From: Prevotella sp.
Lineage (GTDB): Bacteria; Bacteroidota; Bacteroidia; Bacteroidales; Bacteroidaceae
Direction of reading: 5' to 3'
NCBI GenBank assembly: GCA_022511075.1
Contig: JAFLSE010000015.1
Span: 1 to 57,629 of the forward strand
DNA: 57,629 nt
The notes under the pieces: model-generated
Database searches by the model: none
What the model was told of the DNA's origin: nothing
The model's input: the letters and a program-made list of their open reading frames with translations, nothing else
Translations under genes and position numbers: made by a program
Shown: positions 17,886-27,362 of the stretch, piece after piece
How the letters are laid out: every line of letters begins with the position of its first letter
Numbering within the stretch: the stretch's first letter is position 1

Positions 17886-19634
17886 TTACAAGTTCAGGCT
17901 CTTCTTGATTGCCTCAATCTTGGCTGTGGCAGCCTCCATGCAGCGGTCGTAGCAACCAGCGCACTTGAAGGAAGCGTCCTTAACCTCGATGTAGAACTTA
18001 ATCTTTGGTTCAGTGCCCGAAGGACGAACGCTAATCTTTGTGCCGTCCTCGCAGAACCACTGCAGTACGTTGCTTGTGGTAGGCATGTCAAGTTTTGTCT
18101 TTGTGCCATCGGCTGTTGTTGCCTCCAGTGTCTGGTAGTCTTTCCAAAGAGTAATCTTTGAGTCGCCGAGGGTCGTTGGCGGATTGTTGCGGAAGTCAAC
18201 CATCATCTGCTTAATCTCGTCGGCACCAGTCTTGCCAGGCTTAACAACGTTTACGGTGAACTCACGGCTGAAACCATACTCCTTGTAAATCTCCATAAGC
18301 AGGTCGTAGAGTGTCATACCCTTATCCTTTGCCCATGCTGCAATCTCGCAGATGAGACAGATTGAGGCAGGAGCATCCTTGTCGCGCACCTTGTCGTATG
18401 GCAGGAAGCCGAAGCTCTCCTCACCGCCACCGATATACTTCTGCTTGCCCTCACGCAGTGCAATCTCGCGTGCAATCCATTTGAAGCCCGTGTAGCAGTC
18501 AATAAGCTCCACGTTGTTCTTCTTTGCTATTTCGGCAATAACCTCGGTGGTAACGATAGTCTTTACAAGGAAGTCGGTTGGCTTGAGCTGACCAAGCGCA
18601 ATCTTGTTCTTTATAATATAGTAGCAGAACATCATTGCAGTCTGGTTACCGTTGATGATTACCCACTCGCCTTTCGGGTCGCGGCAAACGATAGCCAAGC
18701 GGTCGGCATCAGGGTCGGTAGCCACAACAAGGTCGGCATTGAGCTTAGTACCCAACTTCATACCAAGTGTCATAGCCTCGGCATTCTCTGGATTAGGACT
18801 TACCACCGTTGGGAAGTTGCCGTCGATAACCATCTGCTCAGGCACAACGTTGATGTTCTGGAATCCCCAGCTGCGCAGGCAGAGAGGTACAATTACACGA
18901 CCTGTTCCGTGCATTGCGCTGTAAACGATGTTGAGGTCTTTCTGGCGCAAGATAACGTCTTGGTCTACCATAGCCTCCTTAACGGCAGTCATATAATCGT
19001 AGTCCATTTCGCCGCCGATAATCTTTATGAGGTCAGGGTTGCCTTCAAACTTAACGTCCTCAATCTTCACCTTGTTCACCTCGTCAATGATACCTGTGTC
19101 GTGTGGTGCAAGCACCTGTGCACCATCTGCCCAGTATGCCTTGTAGCCGTTGTACTCGCGTGGGTTATGACTTGCAGTAACGTTAACGCCTGCAAGCGCG
19201 CCGAGCTGGCGAATAGCAAAGCTAATCTCTGGTGTAGGTCTCAGGCTCTCGAAAAGATATGCCTTGATGCCGTTTGCACTGAAAATGTTTGCAACAGTCT
19301 CTGCAAACAGACGGCTGTTGTTGCGGCAGTCGTGACCAACCACTACGCTCAAACCTTCCTTGCCAGGGAACGCCTTGTTGATATAGTTGGCAAAACCTTG
19401 TGTAGCCATACCAACCACATACACGTTCATACGGTTTGTACCTGCGCCCATGATACCACGCAAGCCGCCCGTACCAAATTCAAGGTCCTGATAGAAACTG
19501 TCAATAAGTTCGCTCTTGTCCTCATTCTCAAGCATAGCCTGCACCTGCTTGCGTGTTTCCTCGTCGAATGCAGGAGAGAGCCATTGCTTAGCCTTTGCCT
19601 CACACTGGGCAATAAGTTGTGCGTTGTTTTCCAT
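17886..19634 (-). CDS. Phosphoglucomutase/phosphomannomutase family enzyme
   Basis: With the start at 19634 (MENNAQLIAQCEAKAKQWL) the protein has 582 residues, the normal length of the Bacteroidetes phospho-sugar mutase. The active-site serine loop is VNVTASHNPREYNGYK, the metal loop is DPDADRLAIV, the sugar loop is GGGEESFGF and the phosphate loop is RPSGTEPKIKFY. It interconverts hexose 1- and 6-phosphates and so feeds nucleotide sugars, including those for the nearby capsule locus. An upstream ATG at 19715 is excluded because the promoter -7 element lies at 19703-19710. Confidence 0.94.
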   Translation of the reverse strand: MENNAQLIAQCEAKAKQWLSPAFDEETRKQVQAMLENEDKSELIDSFYQDLEFGTGGLRGIMGAGTNRMNVYVVGMATQGFANYINKAFPGKEGLSVVVGHDCRNNSRLFAETVANIFSANGIKAYLFESLRPTPEISFAIRQLGALAGVNVTASHNPREYNGYKAYWADGAQVLAPHDTGIIDEVNKVKIEDVKFEGNPDLIKIIGGEMDYDYMTAVKEAMVDQDVILRQKDLNIVYSAMHGTGRVIVPLCLRSWGFQNINVVPEQMVIDGNFPTVVSPNPENAEAMTLGMKLGTKLNADLVVATDPDADRLAIVCRDPKGEWVIINGNQTAMMFCYYIIKNKIALGQLKPTDFLVKTIVTTEVIAEIAKKNNVELIDCYTGFKWIAREIALREGKQKYIGGGEESFGFLPYDKVRDKDAPASICLICEIAAWAKDKGMTLYDLLMEIYKEYGFSREFTVNVVKPGKTGADEIKQMMVDFRNNPPTTLGDSKITLWKDYQTLEATTADGTKTKLDMPTTSNVLQWFCEDGTKISVRPSGTEPKIKFYIEVKDASFKCAGCYDRCMEAATAKIEAIKKSLNL

Positions 19635-19702
19635 AATTCTTTTATATTTATAGTTTAAATGTCTATGTTTTCCTTTTAGGTTGTTCATCGTGTTAGTGCC
19701 TA

Positions 19703-19710
19703 CAAAGATA
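19703..19710 (-). promoter_or_regulatory. -7 element TATCTTTG of the phosphohexomutase gene
   Basis: The minus-strand site is an exact TAnnTTTG match. A TTTG lies 22 bases further upstream (19733-19736). It sets the gene start at 19634 rather than 19715. Confidence 0.75.
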
Positions 19711-19765
19711 GGCATTTTTTTGTGAATACAGTCAAACGCACCAATGGTTTTGTATTTTTTTAACC

Positions 19766-21787
19766 TTAATTACCCTTCCGTCCAAAGCTTTTCGTATTAT
19801 GAATTGACAAAATATTTTCATGTTGCACTCGTTGCAGCCCTAATTGCATGGCGTTGAAGATGTGTGTTGATTCATTGGGAAGTCTGTTGTATAACCGCCC
19901 CTTCTTACCATTCAACATAATCTGCTGGTAGCCATAGTGTCCTTCGCACTCCACTAACACACTGTCGCCAAGATAGCCTTTTATGCGATACGAATGATTC
20001 TTGTCCTTCTTAACCACCAGATAGTCACGAGCAATGATTATGTCACGGTTGTAGAACATTTCCCGTAAATTGAAACGAGGACTCACATTTCCCGTGGACA
20101 AACGTAGTTTCATACATGAAACTGTCGGTGCGCCGTGTTCCACCGAGAAACCGACCTCCACACCTGCCACTTTCGTAAAGCACGGATGATAATCGTAGTA
20201 TGAATTACCAACAGGGTCCCAACAGTTCTCCACATGGTCACTACCAATCGTCTTGCCGTAGAAATATCCATTTCCCCACCATACCGTGCCATACAGCGTT
20301 ACATTCAAGTCTTGACCATAGCGGTCTATCACCGTGGTCACCTCTTCTAACCTGCCGAAGTTATGCTCATTGCGTTTCATATATACACCAAGAGCAAAGA
20401 AGCCGCAATCCTCCTGCAACCGCTTTACTTTCTTGAACCTCGCAGGACAAGTAATCCTACCGTTACGCATCACGCCATATCTGCCGTCCTGCAGGAACAC
20501 CTCTAATCCCGTGCGCCTTTCTCCTCCGCTCTTTATTCGTACCATCTCAAGGTTCACCAACTCATTGTCCTGCTTCTCATCATCCACAACAACACAACGT
20601 GACATACCCTGCGCAGCTTTTCCTGTCTCCCTGCCAAGAAACAGCCGCTGCCAGTCCCTATCTGCCGTCGGCAGTCCGAACTGCTGATACAACCCCACAT
20701 TGTCGAGTATCAGTACCTGCGATTTGCCTTCACTTATACGCATTCCACGACCTACCTGCTGCAGATACTTCGACAGAGACAGCGTAGGACGAGCCAACTG
20801 GATAAACTCAACCTCAGGACAGTCGAATCCCTCGCTGAATATATCCACGTTCACCAATACATCAACAACTCCACCTTTAAACCTCTCAATATACTCCTTC
20901 CGTACATTTGCCGGGGTCTTTGCGTCAATCATAGCGCACTTCACACCATGCTCACTATAATAGTCCACGATATGCCTTGCGTGCTCACGGTCTATGGCAT
21001 ATACAATCCCTTTCTTGCCGCAGGCAAACTGCCTGTATGTATTGTATAGGTGTTCGATGCTCTCCGGAACATCCATCACCGCCACCAGTTCCTTCGTCTG
21101 ATAGTCACCGTCAACCCCTCGCTTCTTCAGGGAACGTATCTGCTTCATCACCTGACTGTCAGGACTTGCCGACACATACTCGAAATCACTCAGCCAACCC
21201 TTGTCTATGAATGTCTGTATCGACCACGACTGTAACAATACATCAAACAAGTCCGTAAATGCAGCCCCGTTCATACGGCACGGCGTGGCAGTAAGTCCAA
21301 GGAACTTTGCCTTCTGCCATTTCTCCCACAGCACCCTGTATGTCTTCGCCAATACGTGGTGCGCCTCGTCAATCACCACAAGCGATGGGCTGCAACATTC
21401 CTCATCTATATGCCTTGACAGTTTCTGTATGCTCTCCACCCTCACATTCTCACCCGTCAGTCCGAAGGCATCTAAGGTATCCCTTATCTGCTCCAACAGC
21501 TCACGCCTATGCGCAACGATAAGAATAAAGCTATCAGTGTTTAGTGATGAATGTTTAGTGTCAGTAAGACTATTGTCTTTAACTCCTTTTACTCCCTTGA
21601 CTCCTTTAACTCCCCTGAAATTATCACTAACCACTATACACTGCCTTATCGCCTCCGCCATAAGATGCGTCTTGCCCGTGCCCGTAGGCATCTGCACCAT
21701 CACACTCCTATGACGCTTCCAGGCTTTCATCAGCCTGTCGAGCATTTCCTGCTGGTAAGGATGAAGAACAGAAATATGTTTAGGCAT
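19766..21787 (-). CDS. DEAH-box superfamily 2 helicase with an in-frame repeat insertion
   Basis: The 673-residue protein has Walker A MPTGTGKT at residues 33-40, motif II VVIDEAHH, motif III GLTATP, and motif VI QQVGRGMRIS, typical of the RecG/type III restriction/ResIII-like helicases. After about residue 390 comes a domain of about 280 residues that I do not recognise. Between motif I and motif Ia lies an insertion of about 35 residues that contains GVK four times in a row (residues 59-70). It looks like captured intergenic repeat DNA. The gene follows the glycosyltransferase remnant by 21 bases and may be read from the capsule operon. A nuclease partner is not visible. Confidence 0.85.
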   Translation of the reverse strand: MPKHISVLHPYQQEMLDRLMKAWKRHRSVMVQMPTGTGKTHLMAEAIRQCIVVSDNFRGVKGVKGVKGVKDNSLTDTKHSSLNTDSFILIVAHRRELLEQIRDTLDAFGLTGENVRVESIQKLSRHIDEECCSPSLVVIDEAHHVLAKTYRVLWEKWQKAKFLGLTATPCRMNGAAFTDLFDVLLQSWSIQTFIDKGWLSDFEYVSASPDSQVMKQIRSLKKRGVDGDYQTKELVAVMDVPESIEHLYNTYRQFACGKKGIVYAIDREHARHIVDYYSEHGVKCAMIDAKTPANVRKEYIERFKGGVVDVLVNVDIFSEGFDCPEVEFIQLARPTLSLSKYLQQVGRGMRISEGKSQVLILDNVGLYQQFGLPTADRDWQRLFLGRETGKAAQGMSRCVVVDDEKQDNELVNLEMVRIKSGGERRTGLEVFLQDGRYGVMRNGRITCPARFKKVKRLQEDCGFFALGVYMKRNEHNFGRLEEVTTVIDRYGQDLNVTLYGTVWWGNGYFYGKTIGSDHVENCWDPVGNSYYDYHPCFTKVAGVEVGFSVEHGAPTVSCMKLRLSTGNVSPRFNLREMFYNRDIIIARDYLVVKKDKNHSYRIKGYLGDSVLVECEGHYGYQQIMLNGKKGRLYNRLPNESTHIFNAMQLGLQRVQHENILSIHNTKSFGRKGN
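21578..21613. repeat. 9-bp tandem repeat, four copies, inside the helicase gene
   Basis: Four near-identical 9-base units (minus strand GGAGTTAAA and variants) encode GVK four times. The flanking bases 21535-21577 encode DNSLTDTKHSSLNTD and resemble the intergenic AGTGTTTAGTG/GAGTTAAA sequence seen at 40885-40925. Confidence 0.8.
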
Positions 21788-21808
21788 AGAGAATATTTCT
21801 ATATTCTG

Positions 21809-22912
21809 TTAGTTTGTAATGACAGATTTGTATAGCAACTCCAACTCTTTTATCCTTTCGGTAATTAAGAATCTCTTTTCAAAGAGTTTACGCGAATTAT
21901 CTCCATACATGCGTATGAGTTCTTCTTTTTCTATTAAGTTACAGATAGTTTCCACAAATATTTTCCTATCCATTGGGAGCAGCCTTCCGTTATATCTATC
22001 TTCAACGCAGTCTTTGTTTCCTACCACATCGGAAGCAACGATACACTTACCAAGAGACATGGCTTCAAGAACAGCCAATGGAAGCCCCTCGTATCGTGCA
22101 ACAGTAAGATAAAAAAGTGAGTTTCTTACATACTCTAATGTTTCGGAATGATTCAGCCACGGCAAAAGTTCCACCACATTGTCCAAGTGGTATTTTGAAA
22201 TCATCGTTTTCATATCTTCGAGGTCTGGAGAATAATATCCGACCCCAAGCAGAAGGAATCTTATATCAGGATGATAGTCATGCACTCCTTTCGCAACATC
22301 AACGAAAAACAGTGAATTTTTCTGATACGAAGGTCTGCCTATATAGCAAATATATTTGTCTTGCTTCATTTCCTACATCTTTTAAATATTTGTCGCATCT
22401 GGAATAGCGTTGCTCCATACATGGGCTTTCTCATCGCTGTAATGCACCAATTCTTTTCCAAGCATACATTCTGATTCGGAGCAGGCTAAAAGGTGTGCTT
22501 CCAAACGTGTCATCCGTTCTATGCACAAATATAACTTTCTTTTCAGGCGCGACTGTGTACACAGAAAGGAGAACGCGTGGGGTGTGTAATACGTAGGAAC
22601 ACGGGTAATAAAACCAACAATACGTCCCACAATTCCACCTTTGGCACTATGGCAGTGAATGAGGTCTGGATGCTCCCGTACGACAATCCTCAACGCCTGA
22701 ACTATGGCCTTTGTATCTCTCCAGATGTTCAACTCCCTACGAAGGCTTATTCTGTATTCTTTCACAGCCTTTCCGTTCCGTTCCACCGGACGATTGTCAT
22801 CCATATCCCCACGAACAATGACATATTCATTTTCACATTCCGAATACAAAATAGTATTCCTGATGTATATGTCAAGTCCCCCTATCATTTGTCCGATATG
22901 AAGGATTTTCAT
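21809..22912 (-). pseudogene. Family 4 glycosyltransferase split by two in-frame stop codons
   Basis: Two open segments, 22382-22912 (176 residues) and 21809-22369 (186 residues), lie in the same frame. They are separated only by TAA at 22382-22384, two codons, TAG and one codon. The first segment is the N-terminal GT-B half (MKILHIGQMIGGLDIYIRN, HCHSAKGG, YTPHAFSF). The second is the C-terminal half (ICYIGRPSYQKN, ARYEGLPLAVLEAMSLGK), which holds the sugar-nucleotide site. Together they make a normal GT4 enzyme of about 365 residues. The second half has its own ATG at 22369, so expression as two chains is possible. A decayed gene is the simpler reading. Confidence 0.8.
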
Positions 22913-22936
22913 ATATTACTCTTATTTTATTTTAAC

Positions 22937-24058
22937 TTATGTGTTGTATAGCCTATATAAGTTATCTATCATCTCGTTTATTTCAAAGCCAGCCTTTTTT
23001 ATCTCATTTTTCATGTCCTTGCGCTCAACGACACCCCTGCCAACAATCTCTTCTGCCCACTCCGAAGCCCCCTTATTGAGTGAAAGAAATTTGATATAGG
23101 GAGAATAACTGACCTCGGCGGTTGTGCTGTCCGATGCGAATACAGGCATTCCGCTCGCTTGCGCCTCTATAAGCACCACGCTCAGACCTTCATGCAGTGA
23201 GGGGAACACGAAAGTGTCCATTGCCTGCATTATTCTTTCCCTGTCGCTTCTGAAGCCAAGAAACATCACCTTGTCTGCAACGCCCAACGTTTCCGCCTTG
23301 CGTTTCATATTCTCCATCAGGCTGCCAATGCCTATCAATACAAGACAGGCATCATCTCTCTTCTTTGCTACTTCAGCAAAGATGTCAAGCAGGAAACTAT
23401 GGTTCTTCTGTGTTTCAAAACGCCCAACGTGCCCCAACACAAACTTGTTCTCTAATCCTAATTCCCTGCGCACTTCATGGCGTATTTTCTCATTGTATAT
23501 AAAAAGGTCGCAGTTTATGGCATTGAGGATAACCTTTGCCTTACCGCTTTCAACGCTATCCTTTCCGAACATCCATTCGCACGCCATTGCCGAACAGCCC
23601 ACCCTATGGGTAGCATATCTCTCCATAGGTCTTTTCAGCATATTGCCTAACATTATCGACACAGGGTTCTTCGACTGAAATCCTGTGTTGTGCGAGTGTG
23701 CCACTCTCACTGGTATTCCCCATTTCTTTGCTGCCTTCAGGATAAAGCAGTTCTTTGGTCCGGAATGCACATGCACCACATCGTAGTCGTGATGTTGTTC
23801 GAAGAATCTGTCCACAGCCTTCTGGTAGGCAAAGAAATCCCAGGGTGTGCGCAGCCATATCCCTTTCAGTTGGAAGACATTAATCCCCATGTCCTCAATC
23901 TCTTTCTTCAATGGGTATTCTGTACCGTCATCCAGATTGAGTATGTCGATAACCATCCTGCTGCGGTCGTTATACAACAGGATGTCTTTAACCAAGACTT
24001 GTATACCTCCTAAGCGAAGACGGTCAATAAAGAACAACACTTTTAATGGTTTTTCCAT
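22937..24058 (-). CDS. Family 4 glycosyltransferase
   Basis: The 373-residue protein has a GT-B fold: N-terminal FIDRLRLGGIQVLVKDIL, a middle VHVHSGPKN and VAHSHNTG, and a C-terminal donor site with LGHVGRFETQKNHSFLLD and FPSLHEGLSVVLIEAQASG, the E-x7-E motif region. It should add a sugar to the lipid-linked capsule repeat on the cytoplasmic face of the membrane. The gene overlaps the acyltransferase stop by 16 bases, so the two are read together. The sugar cannot be inferred. Confidence 0.92.
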   Translation of the reverse strand: MEKPLKVLFFIDRLRLGGIQVLVKDILLYNDRSRMVIDILNLDDGTEYPLKKEIEDMGINVFQLKGIWLRTPWDFFAYQKAVDRFFEQHHDYDVVHVHSGPKNCFILKAAKKWGIPVRVAHSHNTGFQSKNPVSIMLGNMLKRPMERYATHRVGCSAMACEWMFGKDSVESGKAKVILNAINCDLFIYNEKIRHEVRRELGLENKFVLGHVGRFETQKNHSFLLDIFAEVAKKRDDACLVLIGIGSLMENMKRKAETLGVADKVMFLGFRSDRERIMQAMDTFVFPSLHEGLSVVLIEAQASGMPVFASDSTTAEVSYSPYIKFLSLNKGASEWAEEIVGRGVVERKDMKNEIKKAGFEINEMIDNLYRLYNT

Positions 24059-25022
24059 GATAATGGTAATTTAATACTTAACATTTCCCATATATAGCAT
24101 ATTAGTATAGTGATGGGGAGAACCAGCATAAATTCATAGTCTCTTATATTTATTCCAATGCATCTGCTGCATGCCCCTACTGTCCAAATCACTAATACGT
24201 GAAGCAAATAGATATTGAGCGAGAATTTTTTGCCAACCATTCCAATCCATGAGTCTTTTCCCCAATTAGGATGTCTGACAAATAATACCAAAATAAGTAT
24301 GCTCAGTATGGGAGTGGTCAGGAAAACATCTCCATCCCTGCTATCCATAAGATAAAGGAATCCTAATTCAGCATAACATAAAGCCAAAATGCATACCCAC
24401 AGTTTTATTGATGTCAGTCTTTGGCTTGCGGCGTGTTGTATATATGGTTTTAAGAATCCACCCAACACGACAAACGGTAATGCCGATGTAAGGAAATTGT
24501 CACCGATATAAGGAGGAAGGGGTATGTCAGATGGCAGCAAAAACCTGTATGTTCCAAACAACATATTAGTGAGTAACAGTATTCCGATGATACAGAAATT
24601 TACCATGCTGCGTTTGCATTGCCAAAAACGTAATATGACTAACACCCATATATATGCAGTAACATACCACAGCGGATAGCAGAACTGTCCGCCGAAAACT
24701 ATTTCTAGACCTATGATATAGGGAAAGTCGGCATAACTGTGTATGGTTTTGTATTCGGTAAAAACATACTGCGTGAAAATGAAATATGCAAAGTCGGAAA
24801 CAATCAATATCCGCAGCATCCTTTTTACATATCGCCAAATATTCTCACGACGCCATCCTACCCCCCCATTAGGAAATAACCGGATATCATAAAAAACAGC
24901 GGAACAGCACACCGATAAAACGGAATTAAAGCCACTTTGCCAATCATATGAGTGTGTATCAGCACCACAAGCATGGCGCAGATACCTTTCAGATAGGTTA
25001 GTGAATATACCTCTTGCTTCAT
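24043..25022 (-). pseudogene. Acyltransferase family 3 gene, out of frame at a G7 tract (candidate phase-off state)
   Basis: The ATG at 25022 overlaps the preceding glycosyltransferase stop (ATGA). The product begins MKQEVYSLTYLKGICAML and reaches PLFFMISGYFLMGG, then TAG at 24858-24860 ends it after 54 residues. The stop follows directly after a run of seven G (24861-24867 as C on the plus strand). With eight G the frame would continue as GVGWRRENIWRYVKRML to a stop at 24043, a normal membrane acyltransferase of 326 residues with about ten helices. The downstream frame has no stop and keeps its hydrophobic pattern, so the gene has not decayed. Such enzymes O-acetylate surface sugars. Slippage of the G tract would switch it on and off. 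Confidence 0.85.
24861..24867. repeat. Homopolymeric G7 tract (C on plus strand) in the acyltransferase gene
   Basis: Seven consecutive G on the coding strand at codons 52-54. One more G restores the full reading frame. It is one of only two runs of seven or more G or C that I found in the window. Confidence 0.9.
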
Positions 25023-26122
25023 AGCCATGTAGTTTGCAGTTTGAATGCCTTGTAGTCTCCGTCAAGCAGAGCCTGTGCAAGTGCCGATGGCTTTTTATTG
25101 GTGAACATTTCCCTGAACAAGTGGCATTGCACTGTAAACAGAGCTTTATCTGCGTCTTCTCGCTTCAATGATGCTATTCGTTTCGCATTAAGTTTGAACT
25201 GGCGGGCAATTCTTTCCGCCCAATTCTCATCAGTGAGCACGTTCAGCCGTTTCATGTCTTTCAGCAACTGCTCGCAAACATAGAGTGAATCAAGAACTTT
25301 TGGCTTGCCCCTGTAAGAGCGGCTGATACCTTTTAGGTTTGTTCGATAGCCATATATACAATGCGATATGGTACTTACGCTTTTTGCCATTGGATGCAAT
25401 ACGAAAGAACATACGGTATCCTCAAACCAGTAACCTTCCGGAAATTTAATATGGGCGAACATTGCGGATTTGTACACTTTCCCCCATGCAAACCCAAACA
25501 GTCTGTCGGTACTTGCCTGCTTTTCATCAGTATGGTGGAATTTTTTTGTCACTATCGGACCAAGGAATTTTATGCTCGATCCCTCCACGATATCTGCCCT
25601 CGTTTCTTGTGCCGCTTCCATCAGTTTTTGTATTGCTCCCGGCATCAGTTTGTCGTCAGAGTCAAGAAACATGACATAGCGTGCATCGATATGTTCAAGA
25701 CCGGTATTCCGTGCTCCGCTAAATCCCTTGTTCCTTTGGTGTATAATCTGTATTTGTGAAATATGCTTGTATTGTTCCAAAATAAGCCCGGTTTCGTCGG
25801 TGGAGCCGTCATTGATTACTTTTACTATGTAACTGAACGAAGTTTGCTGCATCAAAACAGAGTCGAGGCATTCCTTTATATATTTCTCCACATTATAGGC
25901 TGGCACTATGATTTGCAGGTCATAGCGAGGGCTGTCGCTTATATGATTCTCTGCAATACATGAATTTTGTGGATTATCATAAATGGAATGGAGCAATTCA
26001 TTCGCATGCGACACTGTCTCTGCATCAATCGTAATAAGTTCGTGACACTTGCGCCTGCGTATTTTATAAACAAGTTTGTTTAGGCTGCTTTTCTTCAAAA
26101 GCATATATAATAGGTCATTCAT
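25019..26122 (-). CDS. Family 2 glycosyltransferase
   Basis: The 367-residue protein has a GT-A domain that begins near residue 70 with LQIIVPAYNVEKYIKECLDSVLMQQ, followed by VINDGSTDETG, KGFSGARNTGLE and the metal-binding MFLDSDD. About 65 N-terminal residues of unclear role precede it. It should transfer a sugar to a lipid-linked intermediate. Its stop overlaps the ATG of the phase-variable acyltransferase by four bases. The sugar is unknown. The last 100 residues are basic and helical. Confidence 0.92.
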   Translation of the reverse strand: MNDLLYMLLKKSSLNKLVYKIRRRKCHELITIDAETVSHANELLHSIYDNPQNSCIAENHISDSPRYDLQIIVPAYNVEKYIKECLDSVLMQQTSFSYIVKVINDGSTDETGLILEQYKHISQIQIIHQRNKGFSGARNTGLEHIDARYVMFLDSDDKLMPGAIQKLMEAAQETRADIVEGSSIKFLGPIVTKKFHHTDEKQASTDRLFGFAWGKVYKSAMFAHIKFPEGYWFEDTVCSFVLHPMAKSVSTISHCIYGYRTNLKGISRSYRGKPKVLDSLYVCEQLLKDMKRLNVLTDENWAERIARQFKLNAKRIASLKREDADKALFTVQCHLFREMFTNKKPSALAQALLDGDYKAFKLQTTWL

Positions 26123-26219
26123 ATCTATATTTTATATTTATTTCCAGAGAACATCAGCCGATTAGAAATCTTCCTTTTTCTGATTCATGCTTATACTATA
26201 TTTATTCAATGTATATTTG

Positions 26220-27341
26220 CTATATAAGTAATAATATTACAGGAAAGGCAACGCCTTGATGCCTTGTCCAACTGCCGAAATCAGGCTCGAACGCAGCCGA
26301 ACAAAGCAGGAAAGCAATATATAGATACATAGCAACGGTTCTTGTTGGGTTGCGTTTCTTGTCTCTGTTCCTGAAGGTGCGCACGAGGAATGTCAATATC
26401 AGCCACTGATTAACAATCATAAACAAGTACGTAACTTTCAGTTTTATCAGCAGTTCTATAGGTATCATCAATCGGAATATCTTAATGAAATAGTCTACCG
26501 CCAACAACAACGGATTGCTATTAGGAAATATCGGAGTAATCTCGGATGCCGCCGGTGTCCAGTCGCGACTATTAGCAGACACCATCTCGTTGTATGTATC
26601 TTCGTTCTCTACCATGAGGGACGACAGAAGAAAGAAATGCAGTACACCAAAAAGGAGAAACATGAAAACCAACTTACGATACATCTTCTTTTTGTTTGCC
26701 GATACTGCGCTATTCTGCTTTTCGCCAAACAGTTTTCCCACCACATAGTTTAGTATCAGAAAATACATCAGCACCAATCCGAAATATTTGCGTGAAAACA
26801 ATATTGTCAGTATCAGTGCACCCATGAGTGCGATGCTTTTCGCACGATATGTCCTTGGTTTGGATATGGCAAATGCCATCAGAAAGAAGAATATCATCTG
26901 GTAGGGTTCCTTTGCCAAGTTCAGGCAGAAGATATTAATGATGGCAACGTTCAGATAAACGAACAAGTTTTCTTTCTTTCCGGCATAGGGATTACGTTCA
27001 TAGAAACTCTTTACGCAGAAAAAAATCAATACATTATATATAATGGTGATATATACTTCCCATACTTGGTATGAGGTAAAGCCTAAGTTTATCAACTGAA
27101 AGAAGGAGATGGTATTGTCACCGACATTAGATATGGCATTACTCGCTCCCCAAAAGTCTGAAGCACTGAATCCCCTAAACGGCTGTGATTGTATTGCAGG
27201 CACATACCCCCATCCAATACTCATTGCCACCAGTTGCGGAAACATGATAGTCCACCTTACTATCTTGGAAACAATAATTATGGGAATAATCCAGTTACAG
27301 TAGTTCCGTATGTTTTGCTGAGTTGTTGTTCTGACCTCCAT
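26220..27341 (-). CDS. Probable Wzy-type polysaccharide polymerase
   Basis: The 373-residue protein is very hydrophobic, with roughly ten membrane helices and a long loop near residues 245-290. It ends in AFEPDFGSWTRHQ followed by a last helix. It has no ABC or glycosyltransferase motif. In a locus with a Wzx flippase, one polytopic protein of this size with acidic and basic residues in its outer loops is expected to be the repeat-unit polymerase. The assignment rests on topology and context; Wzy proteins share little sequence. It lies between pyruvyltransferase and glycosyltransferase genes. The 97 bases downstream hold nothing I recognise. Confidence 0.65.
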   Translation of the reverse strand: MEVRTTTQQNIRNYCNWIIPIIIVSKIVRWTIMFPQLVAMSIGWGYVPAIQSQPFRGFSASDFWGASNAISNVGDNTISFFQLINLGFTSYQVWEVYITIIYNVLIFFCVKSFYERNPYAGKKENLFVYLNVAIINIFCLNLAKEPYQMIFFFLMAFAISKPRTYRAKSIALMGALILTILFSRKYFGLVLMYFLILNYVVGKLFGEKQNSAVSANKKKMYRKLVFMFLLFGVLHFFLLSSLMVENEDTYNEMVSANSRDWTPAASEITPIFPNSNPLLLAVDYFIKIFRLMIPIELLIKLKVTYLFMIVNQWLILTFLVRTFRNRDKKRNPTRTVAMYLYIAFLLCSAAFEPDFGSWTRHQGVAFPVILLLI

Positions 27342-27362
27342 ATTGTGAATATGGCTTTAATT

